Assembly: GCA_031266015.1 (NCBI GenBank)
Contig: JAISBU010000069.1
Coordinates: forward strand, 1 to 41,517
From: Prevotellaceae bacterium
GTDB taxonomy: Bacteria; Bacteroidota; Bacteroidia; Bacteroidales; UBA932
Direction: 5' to 3'
Length of the DNA: 41,517 nt
The notes under the pieces are model-generated. The model was given only the letters and a program-made list of their open reading frames with translations, did no database searches and had not been told where the DNA came from. A program made the translations under genes and the position numbers. Shown piece after piece: positions 31,048 to 39,859 of this stretch; position 1 is the first letter of the stretch, and each line of letters starts with the position of its first letter.

Positions 31048-33624
31048 TTAAATTGGCTGTTGATCGTAGCGGCTCTGACGCTTATCGTACTTCAAATCCT
31101 TTAATAATGAAGAGTTTACATGTATTCCGAAGGTCCAACTCTTCCATGATCCGATTGGCGTCCAGGTAAAATCAAAAACCCAACAGTGCAGGTCTCTATG
31201 AATACTTACCGAGGTAGTCGTCAGCTTATTCGCATCAAAATCCCAACCGGATGTTGCGCTAACCTTCCAGTTTTGGGTAAGGCTGATATCTCCATTGAAG
31301 TTCAAGGTCTGCATGGTCTTCATGATATTACCCGGCTTGCTGTATGAGAAGGAGTAGTTGAATGAGAATGTCCAGGGAGCGCTGAAATCTACGTAAGCAA
31401 ATCTCATACCGTCATACTCGCCGGATGGATCCAGCATGGGCAAAGCACCGTATAGCTGCTCATGCTTGTAAGCGGCTGTTTGGTTGAATGAGTATCCGAA
31501 TGAGAAGTTGAAGCTGGTAAGGCGCACCAAGCCCTTATCTTTATACTGCCAGCGGTTTATCACATTTCCATTTTCATTTAAAGCATACGGATTGAGCACA
31601 CCGCTAAAGCTGATGCCCAAGTTGCCCGGCAGCGTTGTACGACCGGAAAATGAAATGGGAGACAGCCTCATGGAGTCTGCCAAAAAGTTGTAACCTGAGT
31701 TGAAAGACAAGCCTTCCAGTATTTTAATTTTCTTAACCCCACCATTTACCGTATCTGACTTTGAGCGCACCTTCATCTCAAGCGTATTATTCAGACCAAA
31801 GCCCAGGGAGGTATTTTTTCCTCTGGAGGCGGTACTGTAAATACCACTCTGGTGTGGCGAGTATCGCATGGTATTTCCCAGCGTATCGGTTTGCACGCTT
31901 TGGTACATTCCCCAAAGCGGTTCACTAAAATCGGGACGCCAGCTAAGGCTGACAGACGGCGTTATTACGTGGCGAATCGCCTGTACGGGGAACTTTGCTC
32001 CAAACTGATACATACCATACAGCATGGTTGATGCTGAAAGAGAGGTAGAGAAATCGTAATCGTGCTTAAGCCCGTAAACGGTATTGCGCTGTACATGCCC
32101 ACCTTCGGCAAAAGTATCGGCCACCCAGTTTTGCTCTACTCCGCTAAGGTACAGCCAACCTTTGTACGAAACGCTCGGCGTAAGGTTTATAAATTTTGCA
32201 ACGGTAAAAGGAACTGAAAGGTTGGTGTTGTAGGTAAGACCGTTTTTCATTCGCTCACGCGCAATTTTGTTCCAATCCGAAAATTCGTATTCTTTTGCGC
32301 TAATGGTATTTTGCAAGCTTACAGACAACGGCAGCCCAATTTTTTCATACCAGCGCTCCGGCCCCACCCTCTCGCTACGCTTAAACGGCATAATGCGCGA
32401 CATGTTGAATGACATGGTAGGCAAACCCAGCGTAATAATGCTATCTACGGTACTGTGCGAGTGCGTAGCAGCTACGCTCATGCTAAACGGCGTACCCGGC
32501 CACTGCTGCGAGTAGGATACGCTGGAGTGTGTAGTATTTACCAAAGCCTCCTGCACGGTAGTCTGATTGTTGTTACGATAGGAGGTGTTTACAAAGTTTA
32601 CGCTGGCCGAAAAGTTTTTATTAGGCGACATTTTAGGGTCTTGCTGGTGGCTCCACTGCAAGGAGTATGCTCGAGTGTTGCTATAGTCTGCGCTACCCAA
32701 TTCCCCTATAACGTTATCCGCAATATTCAGGTTGAAGCTGCCTCTAATCTTGTACCTCCATGCATAGTTGGATACAGCGCCCACACGCCATGTTCCGAGC
32801 GTATAAATATCACCGGAAAGAGCTATGTCGAAGTAGTCGTTAAAAGCGAAGTAGTAACCTCCGTCACGAAAAAAGAATCCCCGTGAATTTTCCTCTCCGT
32901 ACGAAGGAATAATTACACCGGAGCTGCGACCTGTAGACTGAGGAAATAATCCGAAAGGAATGATAAGCGGCATCGGAACATCGGCCAGCACCAGCCATGC
33001 GGGGCCTGTTACCACCTTATCGTTAGGCACAACCTTAGCCTTTGTTAAGGCCAGGTAAAAGTGCGGATGCTCCAAATCGCAGGTGGTGTACTTGCCACTC
33101 TGCACGTAAATGGTGTTGTCCGGCATACGCTTGATAGCGCTGCCATGCAAATACCCATCACTTTGCTGCGTGATAACCGTATAAATCTTGGCTTTTTTTG
33201 TATCAAAGTTGAAGTACATGGAGTCCATGGTATACTCTTCGCTCCCCTGCTTAAATACCGGTCTTCCCGTAGCATTGCCTAAGCTGTCGTATGTGCCGCG
33301 GGCAAAGGCAATTTTGGTTTCCATGTCAAAGTCGATAAAATCTGCGGTAAGCACCATGTCCTGGTAGGTAACCTTAGCGTTGCCGTACTGCAGCACCCGC
33401 CTGCCGTTATCCAAAATAAAAATCGTGGAGTCGTCACCATTAGATACCACAGGATCCTCAATGGCATCCTTGTCCTCAACCGTTGTAGAATCCGTAGCGG
33501 CTACAGCCGTGTCAACAGATACAGGCAATGCACTATCGGGTACAGATAACACCTGCGAATTGGCTGTAAAACCAAGCAGCACAAAGAACGTAGCAAGAGC
33601 GTATCTGTTAAGGTTAGTGAACAA
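31048..33624 (-). CDS. lptD: LptD-like outer-membrane LPS assembly protein
   Basis: The 858-residue protein is the outer-membrane barrel that inserts lipopolysaccharide into the outer leaflet. A signal peptide (LATFFVLLGFTANSQ) is followed by a low-complexity acidic linker and an OstA/LptA-like domain (about 70-235, GNAKVTYQDMVLTADFIDFD and YTTCDLEHPHFYLALTKAKV). The rest is beta-strand-rich and aromatic, as expected for a large barrel, with PLIIPFGLFPQSTGRSSGV at its entry. The gene diverges from the amidase gene across a shared 89-base promoter region. Confidence 0.88.
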   Translation of the reverse strand: MFTNLNRYALATFFVLLGFTANSQVLSVPDSALPVSVDTAVAATDSTTVEDKDAIEDPVVSNGDDSTIFILDNGRRVLQYGNAKVTYQDMVLTADFIDFDMETKIAFARGTYDSLGNATGRPVFKQGSEEYTMDSMYFNFDTKKAKIYTVITQQSDGYLHGSAIKRMPDNTIYVQSGKYTTCDLEHPHFYLALTKAKVVPNDKVVTGPAWLVLADVPMPLIIPFGLFPQSTGRSSGVIIPSYGEENSRGFFFRDGGYYFAFNDYFDIALSGDIYTLGTWRVGAVSNYAWRYKIRGSFNLNIADNVIGELGSADYSNTRAYSLQWSHQQDPKMSPNKNFSASVNFVNTSYRNNNQTTVQEALVNTTHSSVSYSQQWPGTPFSMSVAATHSHSTVDSIITLGLPTMSFNMSRIMPFKRSERVGPERWYEKIGLPLSVSLQNTISAKEYEFSDWNKIARERMKNGLTYNTNLSVPFTVAKFINLTPSVSYKGWLYLSGVEQNWVADTFAEGGHVQRNTVYGLKHDYDFSTSLSASTMLYGMYQFGAKFPVQAIRHVITPSVSLSWRPDFSEPLWGMYQSVQTDTLGNTMRYSPHQSGIYSTASRGKNTSLGFGLNNTLEMKVRSKSDTVNGGVKKIKILEGLSFNSGYNFLADSMRLSPISFSGRTTLPGNLGISFSGVLNPYALNENGNVINRWQYKDKGLVRLTSFNFSFGYSFNQTAAYKHEQLYGALPMLDPSGEYDGMRFAYVDFSAPWTFSFNYSFSYSKPGNIMKTMQTLNFNGDISLTQNWKVSATSGWDFDANKLTTTSVSIHRDLHCWVFDFTWTPIGSWKSWTFGIHVNSSLLKDLKYDKRQSRYDQQPI

Positions 33625-33627
33625 GTT

Positions 33628-33657
33628 TTTGCAGCTGAAATATGTTTACTACTTTTG
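33628..33657 (+). promoter_or_regulatory. Promoter of the amidase gene
   Basis: TTTG at 33628-33631 and TACTTTTG at 33650-33657, 18 bases apart, fit the Bacteroidota consensus. The start point near 33,664 means the upstream in-frame ATG at 33642 cannot be used and supports the ATG at 33714. Confidence 0.7.
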
Positions 33658-33713
33658 TTTGCACAAAAATAAGGAGTAAAGTTACTCAAAAAAATCCATA
33701 TCCACCTAACGAT

Positions 33714-34970
33714 ATGAGGCGTAAGCTTAACTCTTCAGCTACCATCCGTTACCTTCTGACGCTGTGCCTGTTACTTACATGCGCGGCAGGAAGTTTATGT
33801 GCCCAGCAAAAAGCAGGGGCAAAAGCCAAACCACTGGTTGTAGTGCTGGATCCGGGACATGGTGGCGATGCCCCCGGAACTAAGGGTAAAATCGGAGTGG
33901 AAAAGGATGTGGTACTTAGCATTGCCCTCAAGCTGGGAACAAAAATTAACACCCGCCTGCCGGACATTAAGGTTATTTACACCCGCCAAACCGACACCTC
34001 TGTTGACCTTGCCGAGCGTGGTGTAATTGCCAATAAGGCCAACGCCGATCTTTTTGTTTCCATACACGCCAACTCCACAGGCTCATCAAATCCCTATGGT
34101 ACAGAAACTTATGTAATGGGTTTGGATAAGGCATCCGACAATGAAGTGGCGCTAAAAGAAAATGCCGCCATTGCCTACGAAGAAAACTACGAAACAAAGT
34201 ACGAGGGTTACGACCCCAATTCGCCCGAGTCGCTCATCATTCTCTCCTTTATGCAGAATGCATACTTGGAGCAAAGCCTGACGCTTGCCTCCTACATTGA
34301 AACCGAGTACGTCAATCGCATAAAACGTAAGAGCAGAGGCGTAATGCAGGGGCCATTTGTGGTACTTTATAAGCCGGCTATGCCCAGTATTCTTACAGAG
34401 GTGGGCTTTATGAGCAACCCCGAGGAGGAGCGCTATCTTATATCTAACGAGGGGCAGGAGGAATTGGCTGAAGCCATATTTTATGCCATCAACGAGTACA
34501 AAAAACGACTCGAAAGCGGAGAGCTTGTAGCCAAGCAGGTAGCCGCCAACAGCGCCTCCAAAGGAGGAATGCAATGGCGCGGCGCAAAGTCTACAAAATC
34601 TACCACTCCACCTGTGAGTCCGGCCAATGCCAACAAGGGCACAGCCTTGGGGTCGAGCAAACCGCAGCCACCAGCTGCCGCAAAACAGCAGGCCGCAACG
34701 ACGGTAAACAAGCCTCAGGCCAAGTCTTCGGACAATGGCAAAATCACCTACCACGTACAAATACTATCGTCCAGCAAACTCTTGCCGGACAACGCCAAAG
34801 AATTTAAAGGGCTAAAAAACGTGAGCAGCTACCGCAGTGGAAACAGCTACCGCTACTACGTGGAAACAGGTTACAACTTTGACGAAATGGCCAGGCCCTT
34901 ACGCGAGGTGCGCAAAAAATTTCCCGATGCCTTTGTGGTGAAGCTGCAGAATAATCAACCGTACAGATAA
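33714..34970 (+). CDS. N-acetylmuramoyl-L-alanine amidase with SPOR-like C-terminus
   Basis: This periplasmic peptidoglycan amidase cleaves the bond between MurNAc and L-Ala during cell separation. With start 33714 it has 418 residues and a signal peptide (RYLLTLCLLLTCAAGSLCAQ). The Amidase_3 domain contains VVLDPGHGGDAPGTKG, VDLAERGVIANKANADLFVS, IHAN and ILTEVGFMSNPEEERYL, giving the zinc ligands (two His, one Glu) and the catalytic Glu. An Ala/Lys/Pro-rich linker leads to a SPOR-like domain (last about 75 residues, YHVQILSSSKLL), which binds denuded septal glycan. Downstream is the MCE-domain gene. Confidence 0.93.
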   Translation: MRRKLNSSATIRYLLTLCLLLTCAAGSLCAQQKAGAKAKPLVVVLDPGHGGDAPGTKGKIGVEKDVVLSIALKLGTKINTRLPDIKVIYTRQTDTSVDLAERGVIANKANADLFVSIHANSTGSSNPYGTETYVMGLDKASDNEVALKENAAIAYEENYETKYEGYDPNSPESLIILSFMQNAYLEQSLTLASYIETEYVNRIKRKSRGVMQGPFVVLYKPAMPSILTEVGFMSNPEEERYLISNEGQEELAEAIFYAINEYKKRLESGELVAKQVAANSASKGGMQWRGAKSTKSTTPPVSPANANKGTALGSSKPQPPAAAKQQAATTVNKPQAKSSDNGKITYHVQILSSSKLLPDNAKEFKGLKNVSSYRSGNSYRYYVETGYNFDEMARPLREVRKKFPDAFVVKLQNNQPYR

Positions 34971-35037
34971 AGTCTACAACTGGCAGTCAACGGTAGAAAG
35001 TAGGCTGACGAACTGCGACTTTTATAAAGTAATTAGC

Positions 35038-35961
35038 ATGAAAGTAAAAAAGGAAGCCATCATAGGTATGTTCGCGTTTGCCATGCTCCTGTTGCTATAC
35101 TGGGGCGTTAACTATCTAAATAAGAGTAAGTTACTTAAATCATTAAGTAGCTACTACGTGGTTTACCCCAATGCCGGCGGACTGGAGAGAAAATCTCCCA
35201 TACTCATCAACGGTGTAACCATTGGCAGCGTGAGCAACATTGAGCTTAGCGCCAAGCATCACCATGTTATAGTTACGCTACAGGTAAGCTCAGCGTACCA
35301 ACTACCCACCGGTACAACCGCTTGCATATCATCCGGCGGACTGCTGGACAAAAAAAGCATAACGCTACACCTTGCTCCAGCTGACAGCTACTACAGGCAA
35401 AATGACACCATCTCTTCCGGCATTTGCGGAGGCGACATCATGGCTGCCGTGGCTCCTGTGGCCGCTAAAGCCGATAGCCTCATGTCTCAGCTGAACACGC
35501 TTATAAGCTCCATGCAAGGTATACTCAACGAGCAAAATCAAGCCAACCTTAGCGCTACCATGCGCAACATGGCGGCATTATCCAACAATCTTAACCGCAC
35601 CGCCATAGGCTTGAATCAAGTTATAAGCAGCAACAAAGACAACCTTAGCGCCACGATGGCCAACATGAGCGAAGCCTCAAGCAGCTTCAAGGAGGTATCA
35701 AACAATCTGCGACAGAACAACGACAAAATTGCCTCGCTTATAGCCAACGCCGACAGCACCATGGCCAATGCAAATCAGCTAACGACAACGCTCAACGCGT
35801 ACACCCAACAAGGCAAGCTAATGCACGTGATGCAAAATGATGATCTGTACAAAAGCCTCAACAGAGCAGTGGTCAGCCTCGATAGCCTGCTGAAAGATCT
35901 GCAGCGCCATCCGGATGAGTACGTCCACTTCTCCGTTTTTGGAGGAAAGAAAAAGAAGTAG
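35038..35961 (+). CDS. MCE/MlaD-family lipid transport protein
   Basis: This 307-residue protein has one N-terminal membrane anchor (AIIGMFAFAMLLLLYWGVNYL) and an MCE domain (about 38-115: YYVVYPNAGGLERKSPILI, NGVTIGSVSNIEL). The C-terminal half is a long helical, Asn/Ser-rich coiled region (ATMRNMAALSNNLNRTAIG). It fits the periplasmic substrate-binding subunit of phospholipid transport ABC systems. No permease or ATPase gene is adjacent, so the partners are encoded elsewhere. It follows the amidase by 67 bases and belongs to the envelope gene group. Confidence 0.88.
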   Translation: MKVKKEAIIGMFAFAMLLLLYWGVNYLNKSKLLKSLSSYYVVYPNAGGLERKSPILINGVTIGSVSNIELSAKHHHVIVTLQVSSAYQLPTGTTACISSGGLLDKKSITLHLAPADSYYRQNDTISSGICGGDIMAAVAPVAAKADSLMSQLNTLISSMQGILNEQNQANLSATMRNMAALSNNLNRTAIGLNQVISSNKDNLSATMANMSEASSSFKEVSNNLRQNNDKIASLIANADSTMANANQLTTTLNAYTQQGKLMHVMQNDDLYKSLNRAVVSLDSLLKDLQRHPDEYVHFSVFGGKKKK

Positions 35962-36049
35962 CTAGCTTCAATCAGTAGCGCTCACAATTATAAATAACGT
36001 GACATTTTACGCTACGTAAATATTAGTAATATAACTAAATGCTTTAATT

Positions 36050-36898
36050 ATGGATTACGTTGAATTACAAGTCACTGTGACTCCATACAGCGTAGAAGCC
36101 ATGGATATTGCCATCTCTGCGCTTGCAGACATCGGATTCGAAAGTTTTACCGAAGCAAAAAGAGGATTTTGTGCCTACATTCCGGCTCCCGGCTTTCAAG
36201 AAAATGAGGCTCGCATAACGCTGCAAAGCCTTTCGGCAGCACGCTACTTGTACACCTTTAGCGAGATCCCGGATCAGAACTGGAACGCTGTTTGGGAAAG
36301 CAATTTTGACCCCATTGTGGTAGACGGGCGCTGCACCATTCGCGCGCCATTCCACTCCAACCTGCCAGCCACAGAATTTGAGGTGGTAATGGAACCCAAA
36401 ATGGCATTCGGCACAGGACACCATGAAACTACCTACCTCTGCACACAAGCGCTGCTCAACCGAGATGTGCAAAATCTGGAAGTGCTGGATATGGGCTGCG
36501 GAACCGGAGTGCTGGCCATGGTGGCGATAATGAAAGGAGCTGCACATGCCGATGCCATTGATATTGACGAGTGGTCATACAACAGCGCCCTGGAGAACTC
36601 AATGGTAAATAATGTTGCCGATAAGATTACAGCTCAGCTGGGTGACGCCTCACTCCTACCTACAAGCAAGTACGATTTAATTCTGGCAAACATCAGCCGC
36701 AACGTCCTACTACAAGATATGCCTCGCTACGCTCAAGCGCTCAAAGCAAACAGCACGCTCATTGTTAGCGGTATATTTACCTCCGATGTTGACACGGTTG
36801 CACAGGCTGCTCAAGAAAACGGGCTAAATATGATTGCGCAGCAAGAGCGTGAAGGATGGGCATCTGTGGAATTTAAAATGGTAATGATGCCAAAATAG
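36050..36898 (+). CDS. prmA: Ribosomal protein L11 methyltransferase
   Basis: The 282-residue SAM enzyme trimethylates ribosomal protein L11. The N-terminal substrate domain (about 1-105) is followed by PKMAFGTGHHETT, the PrmA signature, the SAM loop VLDMGCGTGVLAMVA, and the LILANISRNVL catalytic region in place of an NPPY motif, as usual for PrmA. The gene is complete and likely independent. Confidence 0.95.
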   Translation: MDYVELQVTVTPYSVEAMDIAISALADIGFESFTEAKRGFCAYIPAPGFQENEARITLQSLSAARYLYTFSEIPDQNWNAVWESNFDPIVVDGRCTIRAPFHSNLPATEFEVVMEPKMAFGTGHHETTYLCTQALLNRDVQNLEVLDMGCGTGVLAMVAIMKGAAHADAIDIDEWSYNSALENSMVNNVADKITAQLGDASLLPTSKYDLILANISRNVLLQDMPRYAQALKANSTLIVSGIFTSDVDTVAQAAQENGLNMIAQQEREGWASVEFKMVMMPK

Positions 36899-37009
36899 CT
36901 AGTGAACATGCGTTTTATTCGATATAAAAGGGAATGTCGGGGTTATCCAGGTAGTGAAAAACATGCAACGAGCTAGTTGACTTTTACAGCAATGACGTTG
37001 TAAAATAAG

Positions 37010-37654
37010 CTATACTACAACACTTTTTACCACTTCCACAATGCTTTCCAATGCCTCTGTAATCTTCCATTTTGATTTGTCTCTCATGCCAACAACATTG
37101 GAAATTCCTCGTAGCTGTAGAAACCTTACACTTTCCTGCAGACACACATAAAAAAACGCTGCACCTTCCATCGTTTCAATCTCCGCACCATAGAGACTTG
37201 CTCGCTTCCGCACATGAACATCTTCTTCCAGCAACGTAGATACAGTCAACCCTTTTACCTTTGGCACATCTTTCAATGCAGGAAAATCTTTCAAGCACGG
37301 ACAATGCAACACTCCGTGCATAAACGGAGCAGAATGCCCGTTTATCAATCCGGCGGTAAAAATATCCTGAAAACCTTGTGCTGAAGCGACGCCAAAATCT
37401 GCCAACTTTTCCTGCTCAACCACAACCGCGCTTCCCAACTCAAACTTCGGATAAAACGTTCCCGCTATACCAACATTAAGCGCCAACTCAAACTTGTGCT
37501 CTTTAAGTAAGCTGGTTAAACTGTAGGCCGTAGCCAAAGCTCCAACTCCAATTGCAGCAAACTCAACTCCGGCGTGATGCACCAGCGCTTTTTGCACCAC
37601 CTGCAGCTCCATTGCCGTAGCGGCCACAACCAGTATATTTTGCCCAACATCCAT
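37010..37654 (-). CDS. mqnB: Futalosine hydrolase
   Basis: This 214-residue nucleosidase splits futalosine to hypoxanthine and dehypoxanthine futalosine in the alternative menaquinone route. It has the nucleoside phosphorylase/MTAN fold: ILVVAATAMELQVVQKALV at the start, LALNVGIAGTFYPKFELG as the phosphate/nucleoside loop, and AEIETMEGAAFFYVCLQ with the catalytic acid region. The ending VVGMRDKSKWKITEALE is typical of MqnB. It diverges from folE. It indicates that the organism makes menaquinone by the futalosine pathway. Confidence 0.92.
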   Translation of the reverse strand: MDVGQNILVVAATAMELQVVQKALVHHAGVEFAAIGVGALATAYSLTSLLKEHKFELALNVGIAGTFYPKFELGSAVVVEQEKLADFGVASAQGFQDIFTAGLINGHSAPFMHGVLHCPCLKDFPALKDVPKVKGLTVSTLLEEDVHVRKRASLYGAEIETMEGAAFFYVCLQESVRFLQLRGISNVVGMRDKSKWKITEALESIVEVVKSVVV

Positions 37655-37716
37655 AAATTAATATCCTTATTTACAGTTGATTATGAGTTAAAAATTACAA
37701 ACTACAAATTATGAGC

Positions 37717-37724
37717 TACATTTG
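37717..37724 (+). promoter_or_regulatory. -7 box of folE
   Basis: TACATTTG matches TAnnTTTG and lies 34 bases before the ATG at 37758. An in-frame TTG at 37722 is part of this box and so cannot be the start of the protein. The -33 element is not clear. Confidence 0.6.
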
Positions 37725-37757
37725 TACCTCAAAGATAGCAAATTTGCAGTAATTGAT

Positions 37758-38363
37758 ATGACAGAGAACTACAAGCGTACAGACGGGTTCAATCTTCAAA
37801 AAATGAATGCCATTGCGGAGCACGTAAAGGCTATACTAAACATTTTAGGTGAAGATACAAATCGCGAAGGACTGGAAAAAACTCCTCTTCGTGTAGCAAA
37901 ATCACGCCTTTTCATGACCCATGGCTATACTCAAAACCCTATAGAGATTATAAATTCCGCCAAATTTCATGAGGAGTACAAGCAAATGATTCTGGTAAAA
38001 GATATTGAGCTGTACTCTATGTGCGAACACCACCTGCTACCCTTCTACGGCAAGGCACACGTGGCGTACATACCCAATGGATATATTACCGGACTAAGTA
38101 AAGTTGTACGTGTGGTAGAGGCCTTTGCCCGCAGGCTACAAGTGCAAGAGCGTTTGACCGTACAAATTCGTGACTGTCTTCAGGAAGCGCTCAACCCTCT
38201 TGGTGTAGCCGTAGTTATTGAGGCTGCTCACATGTGCATGCAAATGCGTGGTGTAGAAAAACAAAATTCCGTAACCACAACTTCAGCTTTCACCGGCATA
38301 TTTCTCTCACAAATTAAAACACGCGAAGAGTTCAACCACATGATAGGAGCCAAGTTGCACTAA
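37758..38363 (+). CDS. folE: GTP cyclohydrolase I
   Basis: The enzyme makes 7,8-dihydroneopterin triphosphate from GTP for folate or pterins. With the ATG at 37758 it has 201 residues. Signatures are [33 protein letters not shown] with the zinc ligands Cys and His, [20 protein letters not shown], and [15 protein letters not shown] near the end with the last zinc cysteine. The upstream TTG at 37722 is rejected because it overlaps the promoter box. Confidence 0.96.
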   Translation: MTENYKRTDGFNLQKMNAIAEHVKAILNILGEDTNREGLEKTPLRVAKSRLFMTHGYTQNPIEIINSAKFHEEYKQMILVKDIELYSMCEHHLLPFYGKAHVAYIPNGYITGLSKVVRVVEAFARRLQVQERLTVQIRDCLQEALNPLGVAVVIEAAHMCMQMRGVEKQNSVTTTSAFTGIFLSQIKTREEFNHMIGAKLH

Positions 38364-38418
38364 AACAGTAATTAGTAGCTAAAACCTCGTCAAGTTCACA
38401 AGTTCTTATTAAGTATAA

Positions 38419-38469
38419 TTTGACAGAAAAAATAGCAAGTGTCAAAAAATACATTTTTTTGACACTTGC
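38419..38469 (+). repeat. 51-bp direct repeat, left copy, flanking the Fic gene
   Basis: The copy is ungapped against 39715-39765 with 42 of 51 matches. It begins TTTGACAGAAAAAA and ends TTTGACACTTGC. Internally GTGTCAAA (38439-38446) pairs with TTTGACAC (38458-38465), and the stem extends outward to form a hairpin that also works as a terminator-like end to the Fic gene. Confidence 0.9.
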
Positions 38470-38485
38470 TATTTTGAGAAGAGCC

Positions 38486-39613
38486 CTAAGCTTCCGACAG
38501 CAGGTTGAACAAGTCAACGTTGAGGTAAATTACCTCTTTACCTACCTTTTTAGGCAGCATAATCCTCAACTTTTCCATTTGCTGCAGGTATTTTTTTGCA
38601 GTGTTAAGGCTCTTTATTCGTGCGCTCATCAGGCGTTTCGGACTGATATACGGCTGCTCAAATATCTTTTCAAGAACTTCTTGAGGAACATGAGGCAACC
38701 TTTTGCTCACCAGCTCCGCAGTATTCTTAAACAAGCTATCAATATCTTTAATGAGCTGAATGGTGTATACCGATGTTTCCTCTACCGCTTTAAGCATGTA
38801 CAGCAGCCAACTTTGCCAGTCACTCCTTGTGGTTACGCCGTTGAGGCAGAAATAGTAGTCGTCCTTGTTGTTAATGATATACGCGCTGAGGTAAAGGATG
38901 GGGACTTCCAACAGCCGCTTTTGCACCAGCAGCAAGCTGTTTACAATGCGACCGCAACGCCCGTTACCATCGCGAAATGGGTGTATGGCCTCAAGCTGAT
39001 AGTGCGCCACGGCAAGCTTTATCAGGGGATCGTGATCATACTTTTTATCATCGTTCAGATACAGAAAAAGATTTTTGAGCAGCCCCTCTATCAGCTTTTG
39101 TCCGCGTGGCGGAGTGTAAATTACCGTACCGCCCAAATTTCCGCTACCACGCTTTTTTATTACCGTTTCGGTTTGAGGCGGGCGTATGCCGTCGCTCGTT
39201 TGCTGCACCTGTTGGTAAACATCTATAAGCACGGACTGCGAAAATGCATTTTGCTTTTTCAGGTGGGCATACCCTCTCCATAGGGCTTCGCGGTAGTGCA
39301 GCACCTCTTTAGCGCCACCCTTTAACGCCGACACGTTTTTCAACTCCTCCGACAAGGCTTTGTAGAGTTCGTCGTCTGTGGTAAAAATATTTTCGATTTC
39401 GGTACTCGCCTTTGCCTCGCGCAGCGCAAGCGTGTTGATAAGCATGGACTGGTTGGGCAGCTTTTGGGCAAGCCCCTTAAGCTCCGCCAACGCCCTATTT
39501 GCCTTGTTCAGCGCCATAAGCACCTTAATGGTCAAAATTTTGCTGTCAGGCGGTGGAAGCAGTGGCAGCTTGTTGTACGGTTGACGGCGGTCATATGGTA
39601 TTTTGTTTGACAC
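38486..39613 (-). CDS. Fic-domain protein (class II, probable AMP-transferase)
   Basis: Fic enzymes transfer AMP or related groups to protein targets. It has 375 residues with a GTG start at 39613 in an ungapped family-like N-terminus (Fic_N domain, LALREAKASTEIENIF). The inhibitory motif S70-x-x-x-E74-N75 (class II arrangement) precedes the Fic motif HPFRDGNGRCGR at 211-222, which is complete. The C-terminus resembles a winged helix (ISPKRLMSARIKSLNTAKKY) that may bind DNA, as in many such proteins. Start codon and first codons form a GTGTCAAA box repeated around the gene, so autoregulation is possible. The gene lies between 51-bp direct repeats and may be a mobile cassette. Confidence 0.9.
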   Translation of the reverse strand: MSNKIPYDRRQPYNKLPLLPPPDSKILTIKVLMALNKANRALAELKGLAQKLPNQSMLINTLALREAKASTEIENIFTTDDELYKALSEELKNVSALKGGAKEVLHYREALWRGYAHLKKQNAFSQSVLIDVYQQVQQTSDGIRPPQTETVIKKRGSGNLGGTVIYTPPRGQKLIEGLLKNLFLYLNDDKKYDHDPLIKLAVAHYQLEAIHPFRDGNGRCGRIVNSLLLVQKRLLEVPILYLSAYIINNKDDYYFCLNGVTTRSDWQSWLLYMLKAVEETSVYTIQLIKDIDSLFKNTAELVSKRLPHVPQEVLEKIFEQPYISPKRLMSARIKSLNTAKKYLQQMEKLRIMLPKKVGKEVIYLNVDLFNLLSEA

Positions 39614-39662
39614 TTAATTTTGTATTTTGTCAAAAATAATCATTTTTTGACAAAATACAAAA
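39606..39662. promoter_or_regulatory. Palindromic TGTCAAA/TTTGACA region over the Fic start
   Basis: ATTTTGTATTTTGTCAAAAA and its perfect complement form a stem around TAATCA (about 39617-39662). Together with GTGTCAAA on the start codon it gives three boxes within 47 bases, a plausible operator for a dimeric regulator. Confidence 0.6.
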
Positions 39663-39714
39663 TTTATATCAAAAATATTTCAAGTTTGACAGTTTAATAT
39701 AAGACCATACTCCA

Positions 39715-39765
39715 TTTGACAGAAAAAAATGTAACTGTCAAAATTTGCTATTTTTTGACACTTGC
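39715..39765 (+). repeat. 51-bp direct repeat, right copy, flanking the Fic gene
   Basis: This is the partner of 38419-38469. It contains TTTGACAG (39715-39722) and its exact complement CTGTCAAA (39735-39742), then TTTGACAC (39754-39761). Confidence 0.9.
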
Positions 39766-39775
39766 GTTTTTAAAA

Positions 39776-39804
39776 AAAGAAAAGCGCAATTTGTAACTGC
39801 GCTT
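39776..39804 (-). terminator. Intrinsic terminator of the aspartyl protease gene
   Basis: On the minus strand AAGCGCA and TGCGCTT form a stem around nine bases and are followed by TTCTTTTTTT. It lies 55 bases after the protease stop codon. Confidence 0.8.
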
Positions 39805-39859
39805 AACGAGGACATCTCTCTAATTATTTATCAGGAATTCATGCCACATTTTGGTTTAA

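Noticed and set aside
33642-33713. Upstream ATG of the amidase gene
   Set aside because: It precedes the promoter's -7 box at 33650-33657 and would put 24 odd residues before a clean signal peptide.
37722-37757. TTG start of folE
   Set aside because: The TTG is inside the TACATTTG promoter box.
38420-39283. Long + strand frame opposite the Fic gene
   Set aside because: It is the complement of a well-supported Fic protein with its full catalytic motif and has no protein-like features.
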